Part shown: one piece after another, positions 1-6,749 of the stretch
How positions within the stretch are numbered: the stretch's first letter is position 1
How the letters are laid out: each line of letters starts with the position of its first letter
Assembly: GCA_001800815.1 (NCBI GenBank)
Contig: MGWC01000032.1
Span: 1 to 40,666 of the forward strand
Origin: Euryarchaeota archaeon RBG_19FT_COMBO_56_21
Lineage (GTDB): Archaea; Thermoplasmatota; Thermoplasmata; UBA10834
Direction of reading: 5' to 3'
DNA: 40,666 bases
Notes under the pieces: model-generated
What the model was told of the DNA's origin: nothing
The model's input: the letters and a program-made list of their open reading frames with translations, nothing else
Databases searched by the model: none
Program-made: the position numbers and the translations under genes

Positions 1-108
1 GACAACAGGGACATTGTCACAATGATCGACTTCGAGAAGGCCGTTGCCAAGGTTCTGGATGAAGGCACCGAAAAGGCGATGGAATCAGCAGGCCCGATGT
101 TCGCCTGA
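1..108 (+). CDS. C-terminal end of a PAN-like proteasomal AAA+ ATPase (partial)
   Basis: Only the last 35 residues are inside the window; the gene enters from the left edge and stops with TGA at 106-108. The segment with 'RDIVTMIDFEKAVAKVL' resembles the end of the C-terminal helical subdomain of archaeal proteasome-activating nucleotidase, where a similar 'VTM-DF-KA' segment is usual. PAN unfolds substrates and docks on the 20S proteasome through a C-terminal HbYX motif (hydrophobic, Tyr, any). Here the protein ends Met-Phe-Ala, so a Phe would stand where Tyr is expected. With so short a piece another AAA+ ATPase of the CDC48 group cannot be excluded. Confidence 0.6.
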   Translation, partial: DNRDIVTMIDFEKAVAKVLDEGTEKAMESAGPMFA

Positions 109-110
109 TC

Positions 111-147
111 GTGGAAACAGCGGAGATCACATCTCCGCCTATTCCAC
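111..147. terminator. Nested inverted repeat between convergent genes
   Basis: An outer 6-bp stem (GTGGAA/TTCCAC) encloses an inner 8-bp stem (GCGGAGAT/ATCTCCGC) with a 3-base loop. It starts 2 bases after the stop of the rightward ATPase gene and includes the stop codon of the leftward zinc-ribbon gene. The position suggests 3'-end formation for both transcripts. No long T run follows, so the terminator role is inference. Confidence 0.5.
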
Positions 148-285
148 ATCCTTTTCTATCACGAAAGAGCCGATGTAGTTGCACTTCTTGCAGTGGTACT
201 TCTGGCCTGTGATGAAGGCGGCTTCATAGTAGAGGTCGGAGGAGCCGCATTCCGGACATGTGAGAACGGTCTTCGGTTTCTTCAT
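139..285 (-). CDS. Small zinc-ribbon protein, 48 aa
   Basis: ATG at 285-283, TAG at 141-139. The protein is almost entirely one zinc ribbon: 'CPECGSSDLYYEA' then 'YHCKKCNYIG', a CX2C-X(18)-CX2C arrangement with aromatic residues between the knuckles. Stand-alone ribbons of this size are common in archaea and resemble those of transcription or ribosomal factors, but I cannot name a function. The first residues (MKKPK) are basic. It converges with the PAN-like gene over a shared hairpin. The reading frame is short, but the four-cysteine layout makes a chance frame unlikely. Confidence 0.7.
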   Translation of the reverse strand: MKKPKTVLTCPECGSSDLYYEAAFITGQKYHCKKCNYIGSFVIEKDVE

Positions 286-328
286 GGTAGTACCCACCGG
301 ATGGCCAATTCCAAAGATAACCCTTCCT

Positions 329-1612
329 TCAGTAGGCGCTCATGTCGGCCTTCATGAACTCCCGCATGAGCGTGGTCGCGTAACACCCTTTGTTGAGGGA
401 GAACTGGAGTGTTACCTCTCCAGGACCGAAATCTAATGCGAACTCTTTGTAGGGTGCGAGAAGCTCCCTCCGAGTCCCCTTTGAGGACGCTTCCCGCAGA
501 CCCACTATCTGGAAATCCATGTTCTTGATGTTCTCGCCCTCGACGATCTTCCTCTCGATCTCCCCCATCCTGCTTTCGGCGAAGACCGAGCTGGTCCCGT
601 AGATTAGACCGCTGACGAACGCTTTCCCCTCTAGCGCGCTCTTGACCGCCTTTCCGAGATTGTCGGCAGTTACACTGATAGGCGTGTCATGATCTGGGAC
701 ATTGGTTTTCGTGAGCGGAAGGACAATGTCCCCTATCTCTGGCTCCCGAAGGGACATCCCATCCCTGATGCGCCAACTTAGAATCCTGTTGAACAGGTAT
801 GACTGGTATGCGTGCACGAACATCATGAGTAGATTGTGCGGAAGCCGTCTCAGAGCACCGACATAATCTCCTGGGTGATCTTTGAGATGCCCTATCATGA
901 TGCGCTCGAAGGTCAACTTCATGGGGAACTCAACCAGCGCTTTTTCGAAGTCGCGGGTCTGTTGCAGATTCCTCCTGGCATCGTTCGCCTCGGAGTTCTC
1001 CTCTTCAGAAGGGTTTGCGATGTACCTCATGACAGCGCCTTCAAAGTCTGCCATCACCAGATCCTTGCCGATCAGGTGTGTGATTGGCCTGATGGAACCG
1101 AACCGTTGAACCCCAAAGAAGTTGGGGAATCCTCCAGCCTCGTCGAGCCTTTTCTTGACCTCCGCACAGATTCCTTGCAGGTCAACTCCATCTGCCACAT
1201 CCGAGACCTTTATCCTGAACCTGTTACCTATCAAGTCTCCAATCTCGAGAGGCCTTCTTGAGGTGTATGCATCGACTATCTTCACATCCGGTATCTGAAG
1301 CGCCTTGACCTCCTCGAGAGGCGCGTTGAACGACATCAGCTGAGTCGCAACCGCTCTCCCATCCTTAGTGCCGGCGAAGCCGATCTTCGTTCTCCCTACA
1401 TGGAGGTTGCTGGCAAGCCTTCTTACCAGCCTATTCGCCTCCCAGTTGCGGTGCCACACCTTGGCAATGACATACTTGCCGTCCCCGGCAGGCATCGGCA
1501 GGACAGATATCTCCTCCACCTCGAAGTCTTCAGGGATCTTACGAAGTTTCCCTCCGATGCGGCTGATGCCCTCGGTAAGGAAAACTTCCAAGCCAAGCTC
1601 GCTCTCCATCAT
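329..1612 (-). CDS. truD: tRNA pseudouridine(13) synthase TruD
   Basis: TruD isomerises uridine 13 of tRNA to pseudouridine. The family signature 'GFAGTKDGRAVATQ' is present and contains the catalytic Asp, and 'FPNFFGVQRFG' matches the conserved N-[YF]-FG-QRFG block. The N-terminal 'GGKLRKIPEDFEVEEI' is the usual TruD opening. The frame is open to 1678, but residues before the Met-Met pair at 1612-1607 do not resemble the family and overlap rpoL. I therefore start at 1612 (427 aa); the second Met or an ATG at 1648 are alternatives. It is the last gene of the leftward hef > zinc protein > rpoL > truD run and lies about 46 bases after rpoL. Confidence 0.93.
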   Translation of the reverse strand: MMESELGLEVFLTEGISRIGGKLRKIPEDFEVEEISVLPMPAGDGKYVIAKVWHRNWEANRLVRRLASNLHVGRTKIGFAGTKDGRAVATQLMSFNAPLEEVKALQIPDVKIVDAYTSRRPLEIGDLIGNRFRIKVSDVADGVDLQGICAEVKKRLDEAGGFPNFFGVQRFGSIRPITHLIGKDLVMADFEGAVMRYIANPSEEENSEANDARRNLQQTRDFEKALVEFPMKLTFERIMIGHLKDHPGDYVGALRRLPHNLLMMFVHAYQSYLFNRILSWRIRDGMSLREPEIGDIVLPLTKTNVPDHDTPISVTADNLGKAVKSALEGKAFVSGLIYGTSSVFAESRMGEIERKIVEGENIKNMDFQIVGLREASSKGTRRELLAPYKEFALDFGPGEVTLQFSLNKGCYATTLMREFMKADMSAY

Positions 1613-1658
1613 ACAACCAACGGAATCATGACCGAGTCTAAAGAACATTAGGGCAGAT

Positions 1659-1934
1659 TCAGCCGAGCTGCTTCTCAATCAACTGGCGTGCTTCCAAGAA
1701 CTGGTTGGACAGGGCCTTTGCGGCCTTCTTGAGGGCGGCTTGTGGCTTTCCCTCCTTGACCTCGACCACTAGAACGGGCTTGTCCAACTGCGGGTGTCCT
1801 GTGACATACCTCGCCTCGATGACGTTCTTGTCCTGGAGCAGTTCGTGTATCAAAGGATAGATCAGCGTGTCGTCTGGGTCGGCTATCTCCAGCTTGAGCA
1901 TGTCCTTCTTCTTTTCGACAAGCTTGAACTCCAT
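1659..1934 (-). CDS. rpoL: DNA-directed RNA polymerase subunit L (Rpb11-like)
   Basis: RpoL pairs with RpoD as the archaeal counterpart of the alpha dimer (eukaryotic Rpb11/Rpb3) and is needed for polymerase assembly. The sequence carries the family core 'DDTLIYPLIHELLQ' and 'ARYVTGHPQLDKPVLVV', and the length with this start (91 aa) fits. The frame is open to 1994, but the extra 20 residues are not family-like, and a TATA-like element at 1966-1975 would place transcription initiation just upstream of this ATG. Proximity to truD, hef and another zinc protein is a typical archaeal informational neighbourhood. Confidence 0.95.
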   Translation of the reverse strand: MEFKLVEKKKDMLKLEIADPDDTLIYPLIHELLQDKNVIEARYVTGHPQLDKPVLVVEVKEGKPQAALKKAAKALSNQFLEARQLIEKQLG

Positions 1935-1965
1935 GGGCCTCAGCTCCACTTGTATGGGCAAGGGG

Positions 1966-1975
1966 TTCATAAAGG
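1966..1975 (-). promoter_or_regulatory. TATA-like element before rpoL
   Basis: On the minus strand the sequence reads CCTTTATGAA, ending about 32 bases before the rpoL ATG at 1934. This suggests that rpoL-truD can be transcribed separately from hef and implies a short leader. Judged from position and base composition only. Confidence 0.45.
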
Positions 1976-2020
1976 TATCTGATTCGGCCAGCACATGCTG
2001 GCAGGGCCATCAGAAGTGAA

Positions 2021-2227
2021 TCACTTCTTCCTTTTCGGGGCCGTCTTGGCCTTCGGCTTCTTCTTCGCTTCTGTGCCTTTCTGCTTGATCTGAACCACGG
2101 TGCGTCCAAGGGGGTACATCGTTCCACACATGGAGCACACATCGACCTTGCACCACCTCTCGTCTTCGGTGGCTATGATCTTGATAATGCACGGGCTCTC
2201 ACACAAGGGACACTTATTCATCGCCAT
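2021..2227 (-). CDS. Small zinc-binding protein, 68 aa, between hef and rpoL
   Basis: Two knuckles, 'CPLCESPC' and 'CSMCGTMYP', flank a short strand-rich segment. A strongly basic tail of about 20 residues (KKKPKAKTAPKRKK) could bind nucleic acid. The ATG follows the hef stop codon directly, and GGAGG lies 8 bases upstream inside the end of hef, so translation is probably coupled to hef. A second ATG two codons later is possible. The function is unknown; position beside hef and rpoL suggests replication, repair or transcription (inference). Confidence 0.8.
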   Translation of the reverse strand: MAMNKCPLCESPCIIKIIATEDERWCKVDVCSMCGTMYPLGRTVVQIKQKGTEAKKKPKAKTAPKRKK

Positions 2228-4555
2228 CTACTTTTCCTCCTCTCGGAATCTCTGCCTCAACACGGTATGGATACCTTCACCGATAACCCTACCTATCCCC
2301 TCGACTCGCATAAGCTCTTCGACGTCCGCATCCGCGATGCCCTTGATGCTTCCGAAACGTTTCAGGAGCCTCTGAGCTAGGGTGGCTGAGACGTTGGGCA
2401 ACCCCTGCACCATGAACATCTGTCGGTTGGCAGGATCGAAGGTAGTCTGGACCGGCTTCCTTCGCCCGCTCTGCTTGGCCTCCTCCTGCTTGAAAAGGGA
2501 GGCGATCATCGTTGCTGTCTCCGAGGCGCTGCTCGTCGAAAGAACCGATACATGATACTCCGCGAGCACAGCACTGAGGGCATCGTATACTGCCGCGTTC
2601 CCCGCCTGCGACCCTTCTCCCTGAGGGGCTCCTTGTACGATTAGAATGGGGTGCAGATACTCGTGCTTGAGCTTCGCCAGAGTCGCGAATACCGAGCCGT
2701 CCGAGGTGCCTTGGATGAATTGGTCCACGGTGTGGATCGATGCCACAACCCTCTGGGATATGACAACATCTGCATTCTCGAGGCCACGCTCTTCGACCAC
2801 GAAACCAGCCGCTTCCAACTCGCCTTTCACACCCATTGCCGAGACTCTTGGGGATATGACGATGGACGGCCCTTCAGATCCATTTCTCTTCTCGAACTGG
2901 CCGAGCGATTTCTGACCTTTTTTCTCGGCGACCTTCATAGAGAGCTCTTCCTTGGGTGTGACTGTCATTAGATTCTCGAGCTGGTCCTTCGTCAGCGGTG
3001 CGGGGGCTGATCTCTGCTCTGGGGGCAGGCCTTTCTTCGCCCTCAGCTTCCGCTTCAGCGAATCGAGTTCCCTCCTCATCTGCGTCTCCTTCTTCCGGCT
3101 TGACCAGAGGTATGCTTCGTCCTTCGTGTCCCTGGTGACCAATATGATGACGCGTCCAGCCCTCCGTCTGCCCGTCCTACCCCTCCTCTGTATGGTCCTA
3201 ATCTCAGACGGGACTGGTTCGTAGAACACCACTAAGTCCGTCGAGGGGATGTCCAGGCCCTCTTCAGCGATTGATGTAGACACAAGGATGTTGAAGTCCC
3301 CTTTCTGGAACTTTTCGATGATCGCCTTCTGCTCCTTCTGTTTGAGTCCGATGTCCTCCCCCTTGCTTGCCTGGCCAACGAACCGCACCGGCCTGAACCC
3401 TTCAATCTTCTCCAACTTCTGGGTCATCAAGTCGCATGTGTCCCTGTAATGCGTGAACACGATTATCCTCGAATCTGGCTTCGCAAGGAATTGCTGCTTC
3501 AAGATCGGAACCATCTTCTCGAGCTTGGGGTGCTCCCTCTCCATACCGTACAGTAGAGTCCTGGCCTGCTGGAACCGTGCGTCCTTGACAAGGTCCCGAG
3601 AGGCCTTGGAGCCATCCTTCTCGCTCCCCTCCTTAGAGATCTTGTCCAGGTAGTTCTCCAAAGCTCCCTTGCCCTGAGTCTCAGCGAGTTCAATCGCGTG
3701 GTTGACCTTCATCGCGAGTGCTTGGGTGCTGGCCGCTCTGAAGAGATGGATGTTCTTCTTGCCGGAGTTGAGTCGGGCTCTGATCACGTTCCCTGCTTCG
3801 AGCAGGTCTCTCGTGGTTGGAGGCTTCTTGAGATCCAGGAACCCGTATTCCACTAGCTTCTTGACCTGTTCGTCGAAAATCTGCTTGAGAAGGTAAGTTA
3901 TCCTGCCCATGCCCTCTTGGATGTTGACGGCGATGTATTCCGTCGAGATATCCTGGGTGTACTTGACAACATCCTCGTCGAACTCGGAACGTATCTCGAC
4001 CCCAGTGATGCCCAGGTTCTCGCAGACCTCAGCAATCTTGGAGACGGCTGAGCCCGGGGACGCTGTCATTCCAAGGACGCGTCCTCCTTTCTGGGCGTAC
4101 CACTTGCCTATCGTAACGTATGCGTAGTCGCCGACAGCCCTGTGTGCCTCGTCGAACACAACGAGGTCGACGTCCGCGAGTCCAATCCTGCCTTCCAGCA
4201 GATCGTTCTCGACTACCTGGGGGGTCGAGACGATGAGCCTATTGGATTTCCACTGCTCCTTCCGGTCATCTGGATTCACTTCCCCGGTTAAGACGACCGG
4301 TTCAAAGCTCAGGAGATGCTCTCTGAAGAAGCCAGCATGCTGCTCCACAAGCGGTCTCGTCGGCGCAAGGAAGAGGACCTTTCCTTTGCCTCGTAGGAAT
4401 GTCTCGGCGATAACGATTAGAGCGACTATGGTCTTCCCCATGCCCGTGGGAAGGACGACTAGGGTCGATTCGCGCAGGGCTGTGGCTGCTATGTTGACCT
4501 GATAGTCCCTCTGTTCGGTGCTAGAGGGTTTGATAAGCTCGTGTTCCAGGAACAC
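2228..4555 (-). CDS. hef: Hef/FANCM-type DNA helicase with degenerate ERCC4 nuclease domain
   Basis: Hef remodels stalled forks and branched DNA. The SF2 helicase core is complete: 'LPTGMGKT' (Walker A), 'DEAH', 'GMTASPG' (motif III) and 'QRRGRTGRR' (motif VI), with a helical insert between the RecA lobes. Residues about 563-690 align with the ERCC4/XPF nuclease fold, and 'VQGLPNVSATLAQRLLKRFG' begins a C-terminal (HhH)2 domain. The nuclease centre is altered: the usual V-D-x-R-E strand reads ISPRV, the GD before the next strand reads AD, and ERKxxxD reads ASIHTVD. The protein is thus predicted to be a helicase/branch translocase without nuclease activity. It starts with GTG at 4555; the N-terminal 'LIKPSSTEQRDYQ' matches Hef, so this start is likely. 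Confidence 0.93.
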   Translation of the reverse strand: MFLEHELIKPSSTEQRDYQVNIAATALRESTLVVLPTGMGKTIVALIVIAETFLRGKGKVLFLAPTRPLVEQHAGFFREHLLSFEPVVLTGEVNPDDRKEQWKSNRLIVSTPQVVENDLLEGRIGLADVDLVVFDEAHRAVGDYAYVTIGKWYAQKGGRVLGMTASPGSAVSKIAEVCENLGITGVEIRSEFDEDVVKYTQDISTEYIAVNIQEGMGRITYLLKQIFDEQVKKLVEYGFLDLKKPPTTRDLLEAGNVIRARLNSGKKNIHLFRAASTQALAMKVNHAIELAETQGKGALENYLDKISKEGSEKDGSKASRDLVKDARFQQARTLLYGMEREHPKLEKMVPILKQQFLAKPDSRIIVFTHYRDTCDLMTQKLEKIEGFRPVRFVGQASKGEDIGLKQKEQKAIIEKFQKGDFNILVSTSIAEEGLDIPSTDLVVFYEPVPSEIRTIQRRGRTGRRRAGRVIILVTRDTKDEAYLWSSRKKETQMRRELDSLKRKLRAKKGLPPEQRSAPAPLTKDQLENLMTVTPKEELSMKVAEKKGQKSLGQFEKRNGSEGPSIVISPRVSAMGVKGELEAAGFVVEERGLENADVVISQRVVASIHTVDQFIQGTSDGSVFATLAKLKHEYLHPILIVQGAPQGEGSQAGNAAVYDALSAVLAEYHVSVLSTSSASETATMIASLFKQEEAKQSGRRKPVQTTFDPANRQMFMVQGLPNVSATLAQRLLKRFGSIKGIADADVEELMRVEGIGRVIGEGIHTVLRQRFREEEK

Positions 4556-4560
4556 GAGCT
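4536..4560. repeat. Perfect 11-bp inverted repeat over the hef start codon
   Basis: AGCTCGTGTTC-CAG-GAACACGAGCT forms an 11-bp stem with a 3-base loop and contains the GTG start codon of hef (4553-4555). It could fold in the mRNA and limit initiation, or act as an operator. Its second half is also the coding sequence for residues 2-7, so chance is possible. Confidence 0.5.
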
Positions 4561-4608
4561 GTTGAGAACTGACCGAGGGTATGAATCTTTTCGCTTAGGT
4601 CGATGAAT

Positions 4609-4926
4609 CTAGTGGCAGCCGGCGCAAGTGCTGCATGCGGTTGTGCCCGTCGGTTTGACACGGACGATGACGCCGGGTCCCTCAGGTGTGTCCACGGAGT
4701 CCACGATGGCTTCCTTGAGCTCCTCTTCGAGCCCCTTCTCGTAGATCAGCGTGAAGCCGTCAACCTTGGTCTCAATGTCCTCATCCTTCTTCTTGTCAAA
4801 AGCCATCATGTATGATGGTCCTGAACAGGAGTATCCGGCAAAGAACACCCGGATTGGGTCCGTCTTCTTTGCTTCCTTCACTATTGCGTTTATCGTCTCG
4901 ACTGCTTTTGACGTGACTGTGATCAT
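4609..4926 (-). CDS. IscA/HesB-like A-type Fe-S protein, 105 aa
   Basis: A-type carriers hold or transfer Fe-S clusters or iron through three cysteines. The sequence opens 'MITVTSKAVETINAIVKE', typical of HesB/IscA proteins, has a first Cys in 'AGYSCSGPSYMMAFD', and ends in 'CSTCAGCH' with three more. The first block departs from canonical IscA and looks closer to the HesB-like variants of anaerobic archaea and bacteria, so a strict IscA role is not certain. A TATA-like CAATTAAATATGG at 4958-4970 lies about 35 bases before the ATG. The gene follows its own promoter and is separated from hef by 53 bases. Other Fe-S genes (iscS, iscU) lie 12 kb away. Confidence 0.8.
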   Translation of the reverse strand: MITVTSKAVETINAIVKEAKKTDPIRVFFAGYSCSGPSYMMAFDKKKDEDIETKVDGFTLIYEKGLEEELKEAIVDSVDTPEGPGVIVRVKPTGTTACSTCAGCH

Positions 4927-5004
4927 CCGATAGCCTCTAGGATTGCTGAGGATGGAACCATATTTAATTGTTTGCGCCTAATAACCTCTCCATCATCTGG
5001 CTAC

Positions 5005-5331
5005 TTAAGGCAGTTCGAAGAAGTCAGTCACCTTCTTTCTCCAAGGGAGCAGCAGGACAAGGAGTATTGCGACAGCGCCGATTATGGCGAGCGTCCTCCA
5101 CCACTGCTCGCCCATGAAAACTCCTATCCCGGAACCGATGAACAACGCCAAGGCTATAAGCCAGACCACCATGAAGGCCTTCCCCGTCGTCGAGTCGATC
5201 ATGACGTTACCGCCGAATATCCATGGCTCTTTGGTGAAGCCGACGTCTATGCCACTCCAGGAAGCCAGAATTCCGGTCAAATGGCCTATTCCATGTGCGA
5301 CTAGAACGAGCGCTGCGAGATACTGGAGCAT
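5005..5331 (-). CDS. Small integral membrane protein, 108 aa
   Basis: Three to four hydrophobic segments are evident, including 'MLQYLAALVLVAHGIGHL', 'AFMVVWLIALALFIGSG' and 'TLAIIGAVAILLVLLL', separated by short loops with a conserved-looking HGIGH motif. I choose the ATG at 5331 because GGAGG lies 7 bases upstream; the frame also contains a TTG at 5379 overlapping the end of ubiD. It is the second gene after ubiD and probably co-transcribed. I do not recognise a function. Confidence 0.75.
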   Translation of the reverse strand: MLQYLAALVLVAHGIGHLTGILASWSGIDVGFTKEPWIFGGNVMIDSTTGKAFMVVWLIALALFIGSGIGVFMGEQWWRTLAIIGAVAILLVLLLPWRKKVTDFFELP

Positions 5332-5375
5332 GGTTAGCCCTCCGCTGATGGTGTGGCGTATTGTCTCGATACGTG

Positions 5376-6638
5376 TCAAGGTTTGACTTTCTCGAACCCT
5401 TCTCCACCAATCGGTTTGGTCGCGTCGATGCCCATCTTGGTAGTCGTCTCGTCAGCACTAGGGTCCAGACTGCTGCCTCTGGCATTCTCAATCATGACCA
5501 AACCCTTGTGTCCCTGGAACCGAGTGGCGACCGCCCACTCGACTTCCTGGTCGTCGAAGACATCGATATCGCCATCCACGACCGTGACCATCTTCATGGA
5601 GGGATGAGCTCCAAGGGCGGCCATGATCGCGTTGATTCCATCGCCCTCTTTCTGTTTGGTGATCGATACCACTCCGTGTAACCAGCAGCAACCTCCCTCG
5701 GTGAGCCTCGCGGCGTGCACTTCGGGCACCGCCAGTCCGACCGCTCTCCTTATCACAGGTTCTCGTGGCATGCCCATCATCAGGTAGTGCTCATTTGCAC
5801 CGGGAAGAATCACCTGAAATACCGGGTCGTCGACATGGTAGATCCTATCTATCTCCACGACTGGCTGCTTGCGGACCGGATCGACGGTCCCCGTGATATC
5901 CACAAACGGGCCCTCATCGTGGACTTCCTTGGTCACTCTCCCCTCGAATATGTATTCAGCGAATGCGGGTACGAGCAGGCCGTTCCTTATCTTCCTCACG
6001 CATACTGGCTCTCCAAGACACAACTGTCTGAGCGAGTTCGCGATTGTAAGCTCGTCCTTCCCGAACTCGACGTTCATCGCCCCTGCGAGCATCACGGAAG
6101 GGCAGAGACCGACTGCCACAGCGATCTTGAGGTCTTCCCCCTTCGCCATCGCCCGCTTGTGAAGGGCATACAGGTGGCGTGGAACTACCCTCATCGCGAA
6201 TCTGTTCTCATCGAGGAGCATCATCCGGTGGTAAGACATGTTCCTGATGCCATCGTGCTCAGAAACGACCACGCCCGCCGTGATGAACCTGCCCCCGTCT
6301 GTTGGGTAGAACTTCGGGATCGCTGATTCTCGCAGGTCGAAGTCTGTCAGGACGTTCTTGTCGAAAGGAGCGCTGTCAATCTCCTGCGGGGGAGATGGGT
6401 GGTCCATCGCCTGCATCATCTTCGCAGACAGGTCTATGGGAGTCACAGCCATCGCGCTCGCAATCCTCTCTCGAGTCGACCACAGATTACCGACGGCCCT
6501 GAATCCGTCGAGATTCTCGAAAAACACAGGTTTGGTCTTCTCCTTCCAGAGCGCCTTCGTAAGCTCGAGATCTCTCGAGACTCGGCCGTTTACGGTAATT
6601 GTCTCCGGGAACTGTTCGAGGAGCTTCCTGATCGACAG
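5376..6638 (-). CDS. UbiD-family decarboxylase (candidate trans-anhydromevalonate 5-phosphate decarboxylase)
   Basis: UbiD enzymes decarboxylate unsaturated acids with prenylated FMN supplied by UbiX. The conserved early block with 'ENLDGFRAVGNLWSTRERIA' and later 'HPSMKMVTVVDGDIDVFD' and 'ARGSSLDPSADETTTKMG' identify the family. In many archaea a UbiD homologue performs the decarboxylation step of the modified mevalonate pathway; that substrate is inference here. No ATG, GTG or TTG occurs between the divergent promoter and the conserved N-terminus. The best candidate is CTG at 6638-6636 in 'NLSIRKLLEQFP', preceded 5 bases upstream by GAGGCGG; it gives 420 aa, normal for the family. The upstream ATA and ATT codons are other options. 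The first in-frame ATG lies inside conserved sequence. The start is therefore provisional. Confidence 0.85.
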   Translation of the reverse strand: MSIRKLLEQFPETITVNGRVSRDLELTKALWKEKTKPVFFENLDGFRAVGNLWSTRERIASAMAVTPIDLSAKMMQAMDHPSPPQEIDSAPFDKNVLTDFDLRESAIPKFYPTDGGRFITAGVVVSEHDGIRNMSYHRMMLLDENRFAMRVVPRHLYALHKRAMAKGEDLKIAVAVGLCPSVMLAGAMNVEFGKDELTIANSLRQLCLGEPVCVRKIRNGLLVPAFAEYIFEGRVTKEVHDEGPFVDITGTVDPVRKQPVVEIDRIYHVDDPVFQVILPGANEHYLMMGMPREPVIRRAVGLAVPEVHAARLTEGGCCWLHGVVSITKQKEGDGINAIMAALGAHPSMKMVTVVDGDIDVFDDQEVEWAVATRFQGHKGLVMIENARGSSLDPSADETTTKMGIDATKPIGGEGFEKVKP

Positions 6639-6717
6639 ATTGACCGCCTCTTTGACGCATTGGCTAATGCGTATTTCTATCCTCTCTCGGGCTTGGGAGT
6701 TATCGTCCCAGTTAAAT

Positions 6718-6727
6718 CTATTTATAG
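6718..6727. promoter_or_regulatory. Shared TATA element between ubiD and gltX
   Basis: CTATTTATAG reads as a good TATA box on both strands (CTATAAATAG on the minus strand). It ends 23 bases before the gltX GTG, fitting a leaderless or nearly leaderless gltX transcript, and lies about 80 bases before the proposed ubiD start. One element could serve both directions, or a second ubiD element may exist that I do not see. Confidence 0.6.
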
Positions 6728-6749
6728 ATACCCGCCAATCGAGTCGCCC

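Noticed and set aside
5715..6326. Rightward open frame of 203 codons
   Set aside because: Antisense to the conserved part of ubiD and without a family resemblance.
6399..6749. N-terminal extension of the gltX frame to 672 aa
   Set aside because: It is antisense to ubiD, and GTG at 6750 gives the normal GluRS length right after a TATA box.
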